The translations under genes were made by a program, and so were the position numbers. Of a stretch of 64,000 nucleotides of DNA, positions 25,791 through 33,691 are shown piece by piece. Source of the DNA: Myxococcales bacterium (lineage in GTDB: Bacteria; Myxococcota_A; Polyangia; Polyangiales; Polyangiaceae). The stretch spans positions 496,001-560,000 of the forward strand of contig JADJKB010000021.1 in the NCBI GenBank assembly GCA_016706225.1, read 5' to 3'. The number at the start of each line of letters is the position of its first letter. Positions within the stretch are counted from its first letter, which is position 1. The notes beneath the pieces were generated by a model, which was given only the letters and a program-made list of their open reading frames with translations, had not been told where the DNA came from and searched no databases.

Positions 25791-27688
25791 TCAGAGCGAC
25801 TTCGCGCAGCGGAAGCCCACGGCCCAGCTGCGAGCTGAAGGGGCGCTCGCCTTGCGACGGGCCGCACGCACATCCCGGCTCTCGACCGTGTCCCAGCCTC
25901 CGCCGCGAATGACGCGACGCGAGTCACCGCACTCCGGCTCGCTGTACGGGCAGTAGTGGCTGCTCGTCCATTCCCAGACGTTGCCTGCGAGATCGAACAC
26001 GCCTTGCGGTGTTGCACCGAGCTTTCGGCTGCCCACCGCAGCCGTCGACGGATCACCGTCGTCGTCGGCGTACATCTTCGGGTAAGGCTGGCCCTCGAAC
26101 TTCGCGCGCTCGGCGGTGAGCAATCGGCTGCATTCACCGTCGCAGGCGTTGAGCCGTTCGCCGGACGGCGCCGCCTCACCCCACGGGTAGGTGCTCGAGC
26201 CTTCCCCTCGAGCGGCGAACTCCCACTCGGCTTCGGTGGGCAGCCGCTTGCCGACAGCCTCGCAGTAGGCGTTCGCGCTCTGCCACTCGATGCAGTTGAC
26301 GGGGTGATCGGTACGCTCGGGTCGATTGCAGAATTGACTGTAGAGGGTGACGCCGTTCGGGGTCAGCTCCTCGCCGACCGGGCTCGTTGCGAGGCTCGAG
26401 CAGGATGCACACGCCCGGTACGCGCCGAGGGTCACCTCCGTCGCGTCCAGGCAGAACGCCTGCAGCTTCACCTCGTGAGCGGGGAGCTCGTCGCCAGGAG
26501 TATTTCCCTCCGCCGCCGAGCCCATGCGGAACTTGGCGGCGTCGATCCGCTGCATGCCGGCCGGACACACGAGCGCGCCCCGCGCCCCGCCAGCTGCCGA
26601 CAGCGCGAACGCCGCTGCGATGCCCGACGCCACGAGAGCCGTGAGCACGACCACGCGCCGCCGTGACAACGACCGCTTCTTGAGCGCCACCGGCGCGTGG
26701 CTGAGGGTGAGGGCTGCCGGCGCGGGCCGCTCCGGCGCGGACGCGTCCAGCGTCGAGGCGAGGCCCACATCAAGGGCGGTGTCGGACGTGACCCGGACGA
26801 TGTCGACCTCGGTCTCCAGCCCGAGCGCCTGAAACGCATCCACCATCTCGCGGGCGGAAGCAAAACGTCCGTCGGGATCGACGGCGAGGGCCTTCGCAAA
26901 AAAATCATCGATGTCCCCGGGCAATCCGGCCCGCAGTGTGCTCGGCGGTGGGTACTTCCCTTCGAGCACGGCGGAGCCCACCGCCACGAACGAGCCACCC
27001 CCGAACGGTCGCCGCCCGGTCAAGGCTTCGTACAGAATGACACCGAGGGACCAGAGATCCGAACGCAGGTCGACGTGTTTGCTGCCCTCGATCTGCTCCG
27101 GGCTCATGTACGGCGGGGAGCCGATGATGGCTCCGGTCTCGGTCAGCGCGTGGCTCGCGCCGGGGACCTGCGTTTCGCCGAGCAGCTTCGCGATCCCGAA
27201 GTCCAGGACCTTGGCAAACACCGGGTAGTCCGGGCTCGCTGCCAGCAGGAACACGTTGTGTGGTTTGATGTCGCGGTGCACGACGCCGCGCTCGTGGGCC
27301 GTGCCGAGCGCGCCGCCCACTTGCTGCAACAGCACCAGCGTCGTCGCCAGGCTGAGACGTCCGCCCTGCTCGAGCAGCTCGGCGAGGGTGAAGCCTTCGA
27401 GCAGCTCCATCACGATGAACGGCACCGTGCCGTCGAGGGTGCCGTAGTCCATCACCTTCACGACGTGGGGATGCGCGATGCGCGCCGTCGCCCGGGCCTC
27501 GATCTCGAAACGCGTGACCAGCGCGGGATCGGCCGCGACTCGCTCGGGGCGGATCAGCTTGACGGCGACGTCCGTGTCGAGCGCCTCGTGACGCGCGGCC
27601 CACACGACCCCCATGCCGCCCTGCCCCAGCGGTCTCAGCAGGCGCAGCTTGCCCCGATGACGGCGCCGGCGCGAAGATCGAGGGTCAC
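25791..27688 (-). pseudogene. Ser/Thr kinase fused to exported SUMF1 domain, with N-terminal frameshift
   Basis: A kinase-membrane helix-SUMF1 receptor. The GTG at 27688 begins a typical kinase leader (TLDLRAGAVIG), but a run of four G (plus-strand CCCC at 27652-27655) throws it out of frame into an early stop. The frame carrying LLRPLGQGGMGVVW and everything after it is open but has no ATG or GTG until the internal Met of the Gly-rich loop (27614). Five G would restore one continuous protein. The rest is intact: HRDIKPHN, DFGIAK, SPPYMSPEQ, a membrane helix (VVVLTALVASGIAAAFAL), and a SUMF1 domain with LPTEAEWEFAARG, YPWGE and GNVWEWTSSHYCP. It may be a sequencing error, a phase-variable tract or a recent lesion. 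Confidence 0.7.
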
Positions 27689-27777
27689 TGGGCGAGTGTA
27701 CCGCTCACCCGTTCCTCAGTCTCGGCGGTCGGATACGGCGAGAACCCGCGGGTGCCGGCGTTGCACCGCGCGAGGGC

Positions 27778-29568
27778 TCACTTCTTCAACGGGATCAGGT
27801 TGACCCGGCGCGCGACCGAGGCGCCGGAGGAGAGAATGAGTTGCAGGCTAGAGGACTGGTAGCCCGCCCGCTTGCAGAAGACCGTGGTCTGACCCGTGGG
27901 GACCACTCTGCGAATGATCGGAGAGTGGCCGGCCTCCACGCCGTTGATGCGCACGCTGTCGCACGACGGCACGCAGTCGATGCTGAGGGTCGCAGTCTTC
28001 TTCGCCGGGGTGGGCGCCGGCGTCGGGGTGGACGTCGGCGCCTTCGTCGGCATCGGCAATGGCGCAGGTTGGACGGGCGGACTCGGGGTTGCAACGATCG
28101 CGACGCAGCCTTTGCCCTCTTCGAAGCGCAGACCCGAGGGACAGCTGCGATCGACCCATGCGACGCAGCGGCCGCCGCTCGGCCTCGTTCCGGGAGGACA
28201 CACCGGCGTCGGGCTTGGTGCAGACGGCGGCGGCGGCGCCGTCGTGGCCTCGGGCTCCAGTGCCGCTTCGAGATAGGGTTGCCAGTCTTCCCGCGTCAGA
28301 ATCAGCGCGGCGCCTACCCCCGCAACGATCACCGCGAGGGTCGCGAGTCCCCATGCGAAACCGGTGGCGCGACCTCGACCGGCGCTCGACGCTGCTGATG
28401 TGGCCGCGTACCCGTATCCCGCGGCGGGCGGGTAGTGCGGAGGCTCGGGGTTCGGCGTGGGCGCTGGATGGTAGAACGCCGCTGCCGGTGTCGGCTGTGG
28501 AACAACGGCCGGCGGCGCCGGATTCAGGTTCGCAGCGGCTGGAAACCCGGGCACCGTGGCCAGCCTGAGGGGCGGGATGTCGTCCACCGTCTTGGGTGTG
28601 GTGGCTCGCTCCATCCTCGGCGCGTCAGCGTAGGCGGTCGCCGCGTCGGAGAACTCGTTGCCACTCGGCGGCGGCGCAGCCAGGGCCTGCGAGAGCGCCT
28701 CGAATGCCACCCCAGCATCTTGGAAGCGCTCGCCGGGAGTGCGCTGCACGGCCCTTGCGAACCATGAGTCGAAGCCCGGAGGAAAGGCGCCGCGAAAGCC
28801 CAGCTCGTGCGCGCGCTCGGACGCGGGAGGCAGCGGGTCGAACAACACCTCTCGCATCAATGACTCGAGGGTGACGCCCGGGCTCGTTGCGCCCTTCCAG
28901 TAACTGCGTCCGGTGAGCAACCAAAAACCAATCAGGCCCAGAGCCCAGATGTCCGTCGCTGGGCTGATCGTACCGCCCGTTGCCCCGGCCTGCTCCGGCG
29001 CCATCCACAACGGCGTTCCCAGCGCCGCGGTCGCGGTCGGCGCCCGCGCTTGTTCGGTCACCTTGGCGATACCGAAATCTAGGATCTTGACGGTGAAGTG
29101 AACGCCGGGGCGGCGGGGCGCCGCCAGGAACACGTTCTCGGGTTTCAAGTCCCGATGCACGACGCCCCGCTCGTGCGCTGCGCTCAAGCCATGGCAGAGC
29201 TGCTCCATGATTTCGCGGAGCGCGCTCGAGCCGCAGCGCCCCGTCGCAACGGCCTCGCTCAGATCGGTGCCGTCGAGCAGCTCCATCGCGAGCCAGGGCA
29301 TGCCTGATTCGGCATCGACACCGGCCGCGATGACCTGAACCACGTGGTCGCTGGGGATCTGAGCAACGACCGTGGCTTCTTGTTCAAAGCGCGCCCGCAG
29401 CCCCGGATCCCGGACCAGCTGCGGGTGCATCAGCTTGAGCGCCCGCCGCGCCTGCGTGCTCAGCTGCTCCGCGACGTAGACCGCTCCCATCCCGCCCTCC
29501 GACAGGGGCTCGATGACCCTGAAGTCGCGGGCGAAGATCGCCCCGGGAGCGAGCTGAAATCCAGACAT
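27778..29568 (-). CDS. Transmembrane Ser/Thr protein kinase with extracytoplasmic PEGA-like end
   Basis: A 596-residue receptor-type kinase. The Gly loop is LSEGGMGAV, with Lys45 (ALKLM), HRDLKPEN at 138-145, DFG at 164-166 and the activation end GTPLWMAPEQ; all catalytic residues are present. A Pro/Ala-rich linker leads to a membrane helix near residue 400 (WGLATLAVIVAGVGAALIL). The outside part has a small Cys-bearing region (CPPGTRPSGGRCV), a Pro/Thr linker and a C-terminal PEGA-like beta module (LSIDCVPSCDSVRINGVEAG, CKRAGYQSS). The ATG at 29568 follows a GGCGGGG ribosome-binding stretch; the long Pro-rich extension upstream is the reverse reading of the neighbouring Gly-rich gene. It is 89 bp upstream of the kinase-SUMF1 gene. 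Confidence 0.88.
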   Translation of the reverse strand: MSGFQLAPGAIFARDFRVIEPLSEGGMGAVYVAEQLSTQARRALKLMHPQLVRDPGLRARFEQEATVVAQIPSDHVVQVIAAGVDAESGMPWLAMELLDGTDLSEAVATGRCGSSALREIMEQLCHGLSAAHERGVVHRDLKPENVFLAAPRRPGVHFTVKILDFGIAKVTEQARAPTATAALGTPLWMAPEQAGATGGTISPATDIWALGLIGFWLLTGRSYWKGATSPGVTLESLMREVLFDPLPPASERAHELGFRGAFPPGFDSWFARAVQRTPGERFQDAGVAFEALSQALAAPPPSGNEFSDAATAYADAPRMERATTPKTVDDIPPLRLATVPGFPAAANLNPAPPAVVPQPTPAAAFYHPAPTPNPEPPHYPPAAGYGYAATSAASSAGRGRATGFAWGLATLAVIVAGVGAALILTREDWQPYLEAALEPEATTAPPPPSAPSPTPVCPPGTRPSGGRCVAWVDRSCPSGLRFEEGKGCVAIVATPSPPVQPAPLPMPTKAPTSTPTPAPTPAKKTATLSIDCVPSCDSVRINGVEAGHSPIIRRVVPTGQTTVFCKRAGYQSSSLQLILSSGASVARRVNLIPLKK

Positions 29569-29749
29569 CCCCGCCAAGGATACATCAACCGAGCATCGGC
29601 TCGGCCGCGCGGGCGCCATCAACCATCCGAGCACCGACCCGTCACCCGCTGCGCAGTCGAGATCGCTGCGATTTGCCGGCATGCAGCCGCTGCGCGATGC
29701 ATCCGCGCGCTGCATGGCACTTCGCGCCTCGAGGGCGTACGCTCCGGGC

Positions 29750-30478
29750 ATGCGGCGGATCCAGAGTGCTGTGCTGAGCGTGGTCGTGTGTGGGATCATC
29801 TTCGCGTGCGGCGGGTCGACGGACAGCGATTCGAACGGCACCGGAGGCTCGAGTGGCGGCGGCGGCAAGAGCACCGGCGGGACGTCGGGGGGCGGCGGCT
29901 CCGGCAACAACAGCGGCGCGGGAGGCTCCGGCGCCGGCACGGCGGGCATCGGAGGGACCGGCGTGGGTGGTGATGGTGGCGGCACCTGTGTGGATCTCGA
30001 CTGCGGCCCGAGCGGCGCGAAGTGTTGTAGTCCGGGTGAAGGCTGCGGCACCGCGGGACCGGGCTCGACCATCTCGTGTAACTGCACCTCGGCACTCGTG
30101 TGGGAATGCACGACCGGCGGCGGCGGCGGCGGTTCCGGCGGTGGCGGCGGGGCATGCAACGGACCGAATGGCTGTGCCGCGGGCACCAGCTGCTGCAACG
30201 GCAAGTGCGTGAACCTAGAGAACGATCCTTTCAACTGCGGCGGCTGTGGTTTCGCCTGCGCCGGCCCGAACCCGTACTGCTCGGGCAACTGCGCGAAACC
30301 GCCGTGCTTCGCGCCAGGGCCTCCGCCACCCGGCGGTGTGTGTTGCGGTCAGGCGTACTGCGGCCCCGGCCAGCTGTGTTGTGACGTGCAACAGGGCGGC
30401 CCGTCAGCGGGCCCCACCTGCTTCACACCCACACCAGCACAGACGACCTGCCCAATCGGCTGTCCTCTCTGTCTGTGA
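29750..30478 (+). CDS. Cysteine-rich exported lipoprotein, Hint-less paralogue
   Basis: A 242-residue predicted lipoprotein with signal peptide and lipobox (IIFAC, cysteine at residue 20). A Gly/Ser linker follows, interrupted at ~residues 83-120 by a small Cys module (VDLDCGPSGAKCCSPGEGC). After a second Gly-rich run, a Cys-rich region begins with CNGPNGCAAGTSCCNGKCVNLE. That region is clearly related to the convergent gene at 30510-31556 (shared CVNL-N, NCGGCG, QLCCDV and CPIGC-type motifs). This copy stops right after CPLCL, exactly where the paralogue continues into a Hint domain. The ATG at 29750 starts the signal peptide. It is divergent from the kinase-PEGA gene, with ~180 bp between. 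Confidence 0.8.
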   Translation: MRRIQSAVLSVVVCGIIFACGGSTDSDSNGTGGSSGGGGKSTGGTSGGGGSGNNSGAGGSGAGTAGIGGTGVGGDGGGTCVDLDCGPSGAKCCSPGEGCGTAGPGSTISCNCTSALVWECTTGGGGGGSGGGGGACNGPNGCAAGTSCCNGKCVNLENDPFNCGGCGFACAGPNPYCSGNCAKPPCFAPGPPPPGGVCCGQAYCGPGQLCCDVQQGGPSAGPTCFTPTPAQTTCPIGCPLCL

Positions 30479-30509
30479 ACCCGCCGCGAACTGTGCCCGG
30501 CGTGCCGAG

Positions 30510-31556
30510 CTACTGGCAGCTGAGCCCGGACGCGTCCGAGCGGTCGACGTGTGCGCCGCCGAACGCGCGCAGCGTCGTCCCCACCAGCACGCCCGCCGCG
30601 AAATAGCTGCCCGAGTCCGAGTCCGGGAGGATGTCGAACGTGTACCGCTCAGTGTACGCCACGAGCTCGCTGGAGCGGATCCGCACGCCGTCGAGTGTGG
30701 TCCCGGCGCGCAGCTCTGCGAACGTCCGACCATCCGCCGTGGGGTGAGCGGGTGAGATCTGAAGCACGCGGCCCGTAGCCAGGGTCACGCGGAGCACGCT
30801 GTGATTTTTGGCGGGAGTTCGACCGACGCTCAGGATGCGCACCGGGACGACGCGGCCGTGATCGACGCTGAGCACCCAATCGCCGGCGACCAGCTCTGCG
30901 ATCTTCCGTTCACCCCGCGGCGTCGCGATCGGCGTGTCGGGTGCGGCGCATTTGCACTGCTTGCACCCCATTGGACAGGTGCCATCGACCGGGTCGACGC
31001 ATTTCACGCCCACGACGAGGGGCCCCGGAACGTCACAGCAGAGTTTGCCCGCCGCGCAGCAGGTATCACCGCAACAGAGCTGGGGTGACGTGCAGCCTGC
31101 CGCGCTCGAACACGGCGGAGCACCGCATTTGCCGGCGTTGCAGCTCGGGTGCTCCCCCGTCGTGCACTCGATGCCACACTTGCCGCAGTTCTTCAGATCG
31201 TTGTCGAGGTTGACACACTTGTTGCCACAACAAACGAAACCAGCCTTGGTACATTCCTCCCCGCACACCCCGGCGTCGGTGCTGGTGCCACCCGTGCCGG
31301 CGCTGCCGCCCGTGCTCGTCCCAGCGCTGCCCCCAGTGCTCGTGCCGGCGCTGCCGCCCGTGCTACCGCCCGCGCTGCCGCCAACGGCGCCTGCTCCGCC
31401 GGTTCCGGTACCGCCCGTCGCGCTGCTGCCACCTACTCCCGTGCCACCCGTTGCGCTGCCTCCGCTCGAGGCGCCGCCGCTCCCATCATTGGTCGAACTG
31501 CCACTGCACCCGGACAGGAGCGCCACACACACAACTCCAAGATAAACGGCTCGCAT
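30510..31556 (-). CDS. Cysteine-rich lipoprotein carrying a C-terminal Hint (hedgehog/intein-type) domain
   Basis: A 348-residue exported lipoprotein (LLSGC, cysteine at 17). A Gly/Ser/Thr linker contains three near-perfect STGGSAGT repeats. Cys-rich modules cover ~98-202, and a Hint domain covers ~203-330. The Hint start has the expected Cys203 followed by TPIATPRGERKIAEL, and a block-B-like SPAHPT gives His271. The end reads YTFDILP then YFAAGVLVG, where a splicing intein would have a terminal His-Asn; those residues are missing. Autocatalytic N-terminal cleavage or ester formation is possible, but full splicing is not. This would release or attach the preceding Cys-rich surface part. The N-terminal part is paralogous to the convergent gene at 29750. 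Confidence 0.85.
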   Translation of the reverse strand: MRAVYLGVVCVALLSGCSGSSTNDGSGGASSGGSATGGTGVGGSSATGGTGTGGAGAVGGSAGGSTGGSAGTSTGGSAGTSTGGSAGTGGTSTDAGVCGEECTKAGFVCCGNKCVNLDNDLKNCGKCGIECTTGEHPSCNAGKCGAPPCSSAAGCTSPQLCCGDTCCAAGKLCCDVPGPLVVGVKCVDPVDGTCPMGCKQCKCAAPDTPIATPRGERKIAELVAGDWVLSVDHGRVVPVRILSVGRTPAKNHSVLRVTLATGRVLQISPAHPTADGRTFAELRAGTTLDGVRIRSSELVAYTERYTFDILPDSDSGSYFAAGVLVGTTLRAFGGAHVDRSDASGLSCQ

Positions 31557-31667
31557 CGTTCGCCTCCCACGCGCCCGGAGCGTAGCAGGCCGGGCCAGGA
31601 AGTGCCGAACCCCTCAGCCATCTCCGCCGTCGCTTTTGGCCTCGACCTCGACTAGAGGACGGGGGCC

Positions 31668-32861
31668 GTGTCGTCTCCGCCGCTCACCCTCCTGCAAAAT
31701 GCCGAGGTGTTCTGCCCGGACCCCATCGGCCGCGCGGACGTGCTGGTCGGCGCGGGCACCGTTCTCGCCATTGGGCCGACGATTCCTGCGTTCGACGCGG
31801 GCTTGTGCCAGCGCGTCGATCTCGGCGGAGCTCGCCTCATTCCAGGACTGATCGACGCCCACGTACACCTCACCGGCGGCGGTGGTGAGTCGGGCCCCGC
31901 GTCCCGTGTGCCCGAGGTGAAGCTCAGCGAGCTCAGCCGGGCGGGCGTGACCACTGCCATCGGCGTGCTCGGCACCGATGGCACCACCCGCAGCGTCGCC
32001 AACCTCGTAGCCTCGACCCTCGCACTGCGCGAACAAGGGCTCTCGGCCTGGTGCTGGACCGGCAGCTACGAGATGCCGCCCATCACCCTCACCGGGAGCG
32101 TCCGCTCCGACATCGTGTTCGTCGAGCCGATCCTGGGTGTCGGCGAGGTCGCCATCAGTGATCACCGGTCTTCACAACCCACGCTGGACGAGCTCGCACG
32201 CCTCGCCGCGGACATCCACGTCGCTGGCTTGATGAGCAACAAGGCGGGCGTGCTGCACCTGCACCTCGGGGATGGCCCGCGCGGGCTCGACCTCGTCCGC
32301 CGTCTGCTCGAAGACACCGAGCTGCCGGCACAGGTCTTCTACCCGACGCACGTGAACCGGAACAAACGCCTGTTCGACGAGGCCATCGCGCTTGCACGAC
32401 GTGGCGTCCCCATCGACGTGACCGCATTCCCCGTAGCGGATGGAGAAGACGCCTACTCGGCCCCCGACGCCATCGCCAGGTACCTCGCCACCGATGCACC
32501 CCAGGACCGCCTGACGTGCAGCTCCGACGGCGGCGGCTGCCTGCCGACCTTCGACCGAGCCGGACGCCTGTTGACGATGGACGTCGGCTCCCCCGGAGCG
32601 CTGGGCGAAACTCTCGGGATATTGCTCGGACGGGGGTTCAGGCTGGAGAGCGTGCTGCCGGTGTTCACCCGCAACGTCGCCAACGTGCTGCGCCTCCCGA
32701 CCAAAGGCCGGATCGCGGTCGGCGCCGATGCTGATCTCGTGGTCCTTGACGACAGGCACGGCATACGCGAGGTGATGGCCCGCGGGCGCTTCCTGGTCCG
32801 CGCGGGCGAGCCGACCGTGCTCGGCCAATTCGAACGACCGTCAGCGAGAACACCGAAATGA
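31668..32861 (+). CDS. iadA: Isoaspartyl dipeptidase (beta-aspartyl peptidase)
   Basis: A 397-residue amidohydrolase-superfamily enzyme expected to split beta-Asp-Arg dipeptides, the product of cyanophycinase, into aspartate and arginine in the cytoplasm. Metal ligands line up with E. coli IadA: His65 and His67 (DAHVH), His199 (HLHLGDG), His228 (YPTHVNRN) and Asp287 (CSSDGGG). The bridging carbamylated lysine of the E. coli enzyme appears to be replaced by Glu160 (VGEVAISDHRS). SDHRS, the substrate-binding motif, is kept. It starts with GTG at 31668 after GAGGACGGGG. Its stop overlaps the cyanophycinase start (ATGA). It is the first gene of the cyanophycin operon, and the context makes the substrate assignment strong. 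Confidence 0.9.
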   Translation: MSSPPLTLLQNAEVFCPDPIGRADVLVGAGTVLAIGPTIPAFDAGLCQRVDLGGARLIPGLIDAHVHLTGGGGESGPASRVPEVKLSELSRAGVTTAIGVLGTDGTTRSVANLVASTLALREQGLSAWCWTGSYEMPPITLTGSVRSDIVFVEPILGVGEVAISDHRSSQPTLDELARLAADIHVAGLMSNKAGVLHLHLGDGPRGLDLVRRLLEDTELPAQVFYPTHVNRNKRLFDEAIALARRGVPIDVTAFPVADGEDAYSAPDAIARYLATDAPQDRLTCSSDGGGCLPTFDRAGRLLTMDVGSPGALGETLGILLGRGFRLESVLPVFTRNVANVLRLPTKGRIAVGADADLVVLDDRHGIREVMARGRFLVRAGEPTVLGQFERPSARTPK

Positions 32862-33682
32862 GCCCGGCAAAGATCGAGGCAGACCACACACGCGGCTACA
32901 TCGTCCCGATCGGTGGCGCGGAGGACAAAGAGGGCGCGTCCCAGATCTTGCGCCGCTTCATCGACGTCTCCGGCGGTAGCGGCTCCCGCATCGTGATCAT
33001 CCCCACGGCCTCGAAGCTCGAGGACACCGGTCGCCGTTACGAGAAGGTCTTCCGAAAGCTCGGCGCCGACGAAGCCAAGGCCCTACCCCTCGCGACGCGG
33101 GACGACGCCGCCAAGCGCGAGTGGCTCGAGTACATCGAGGCGGCGAACGGCATCTTCATCACCGGGGGCAACCAACTGCGCCTGACCACCATCCTCGGCG
33201 GCACCCCCGTCGCGAAGGCGATCCGGCGGGCCAACGCCCGCGGCGTTGCGGTCGGCGGCACCAGCGCCGGCGCGGCGATCCTCAGCGAGCACATGGTCGC
33301 CTACGGCGTCGAGGGGCACACCCCGCGCGCGGGCGCTGTCGCGCTGGCCCCGGGTTTCGGCCTCACCAACCGCATCATCCTCGACCAGCACTTCCGTCAG
33401 CGAGATCGCCTGGGTCGCCTGCTCACCGCCCTGGCGTACAACCCCTTCGCGGTCGGCGTCGGCCTCGACGAAGACACCGCCGCTTTCATCGATCCCGAGC
33501 GCAAGCTCACCGTGGTCGGCAGCGGCGCCCTCACCATCATCGACGCGATGGACCTCACCCACTCGTCAATTGCCGAAGCAAAACAGGGCAATCCCGTGTG
33601 TATGACGAACATCCGACTCCATGTGTTGATCGAGGGGGGTACCTTCGATCTCGAGACGAGGCGCGCAACCCCCGGTGGGTGA
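32858..33682 (+). CDS. cphB: Cyanophycinase
   Basis: A 274-residue serine exopeptidase of family S51 that cuts cyanophycin into beta-Asp-Arg dipeptides. The nucleophile is Ser136 in GGTSAGAAIL. The GGNQ motif at 103-106 and DQHFRQRDR at ~176-184 are typical of cyanophycinases rather than peptidase E. There is no signal peptide, so it acts on intracellular granules. It overlaps the isoaspartyl dipeptidase gene by 4 bases and is followed 9 bases later by cyanophycin synthetase. Synthesis and degradation are therefore encoded on one transcript. Length is normal for the family. Confidence 0.95.
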   Translation: MSPAKIEADHTRGYIVPIGGAEDKEGASQILRRFIDVSGGSGSRIVIIPTASKLEDTGRRYEKVFRKLGADEAKALPLATRDDAAKREWLEYIEAANGIFITGGNQLRLTTILGGTPVAKAIRRANARGVAVGGTSAGAAILSEHMVAYGVEGHTPRAGAVALAPGFGLTNRIILDQHFRQRDRLGRLLTALAYNPFAVGVGLDEDTAAFIDPERKLTVVGSGALTIIDAMDLTHSSIAEAKQGNPVCMTNIRLHVLIEGGTFDLETRRATPGG

Positions 33683-33691
33683 GGTCAACCG

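Noticed and set aside
29569..30288. Proline-rich N-terminal extension of the kinase at 27778
   Set aside because: It is the reverse reading of the Gly-rich linker of the convergent lipoprotein. The kinase has a normal start with a ribosome-binding site at 29568.
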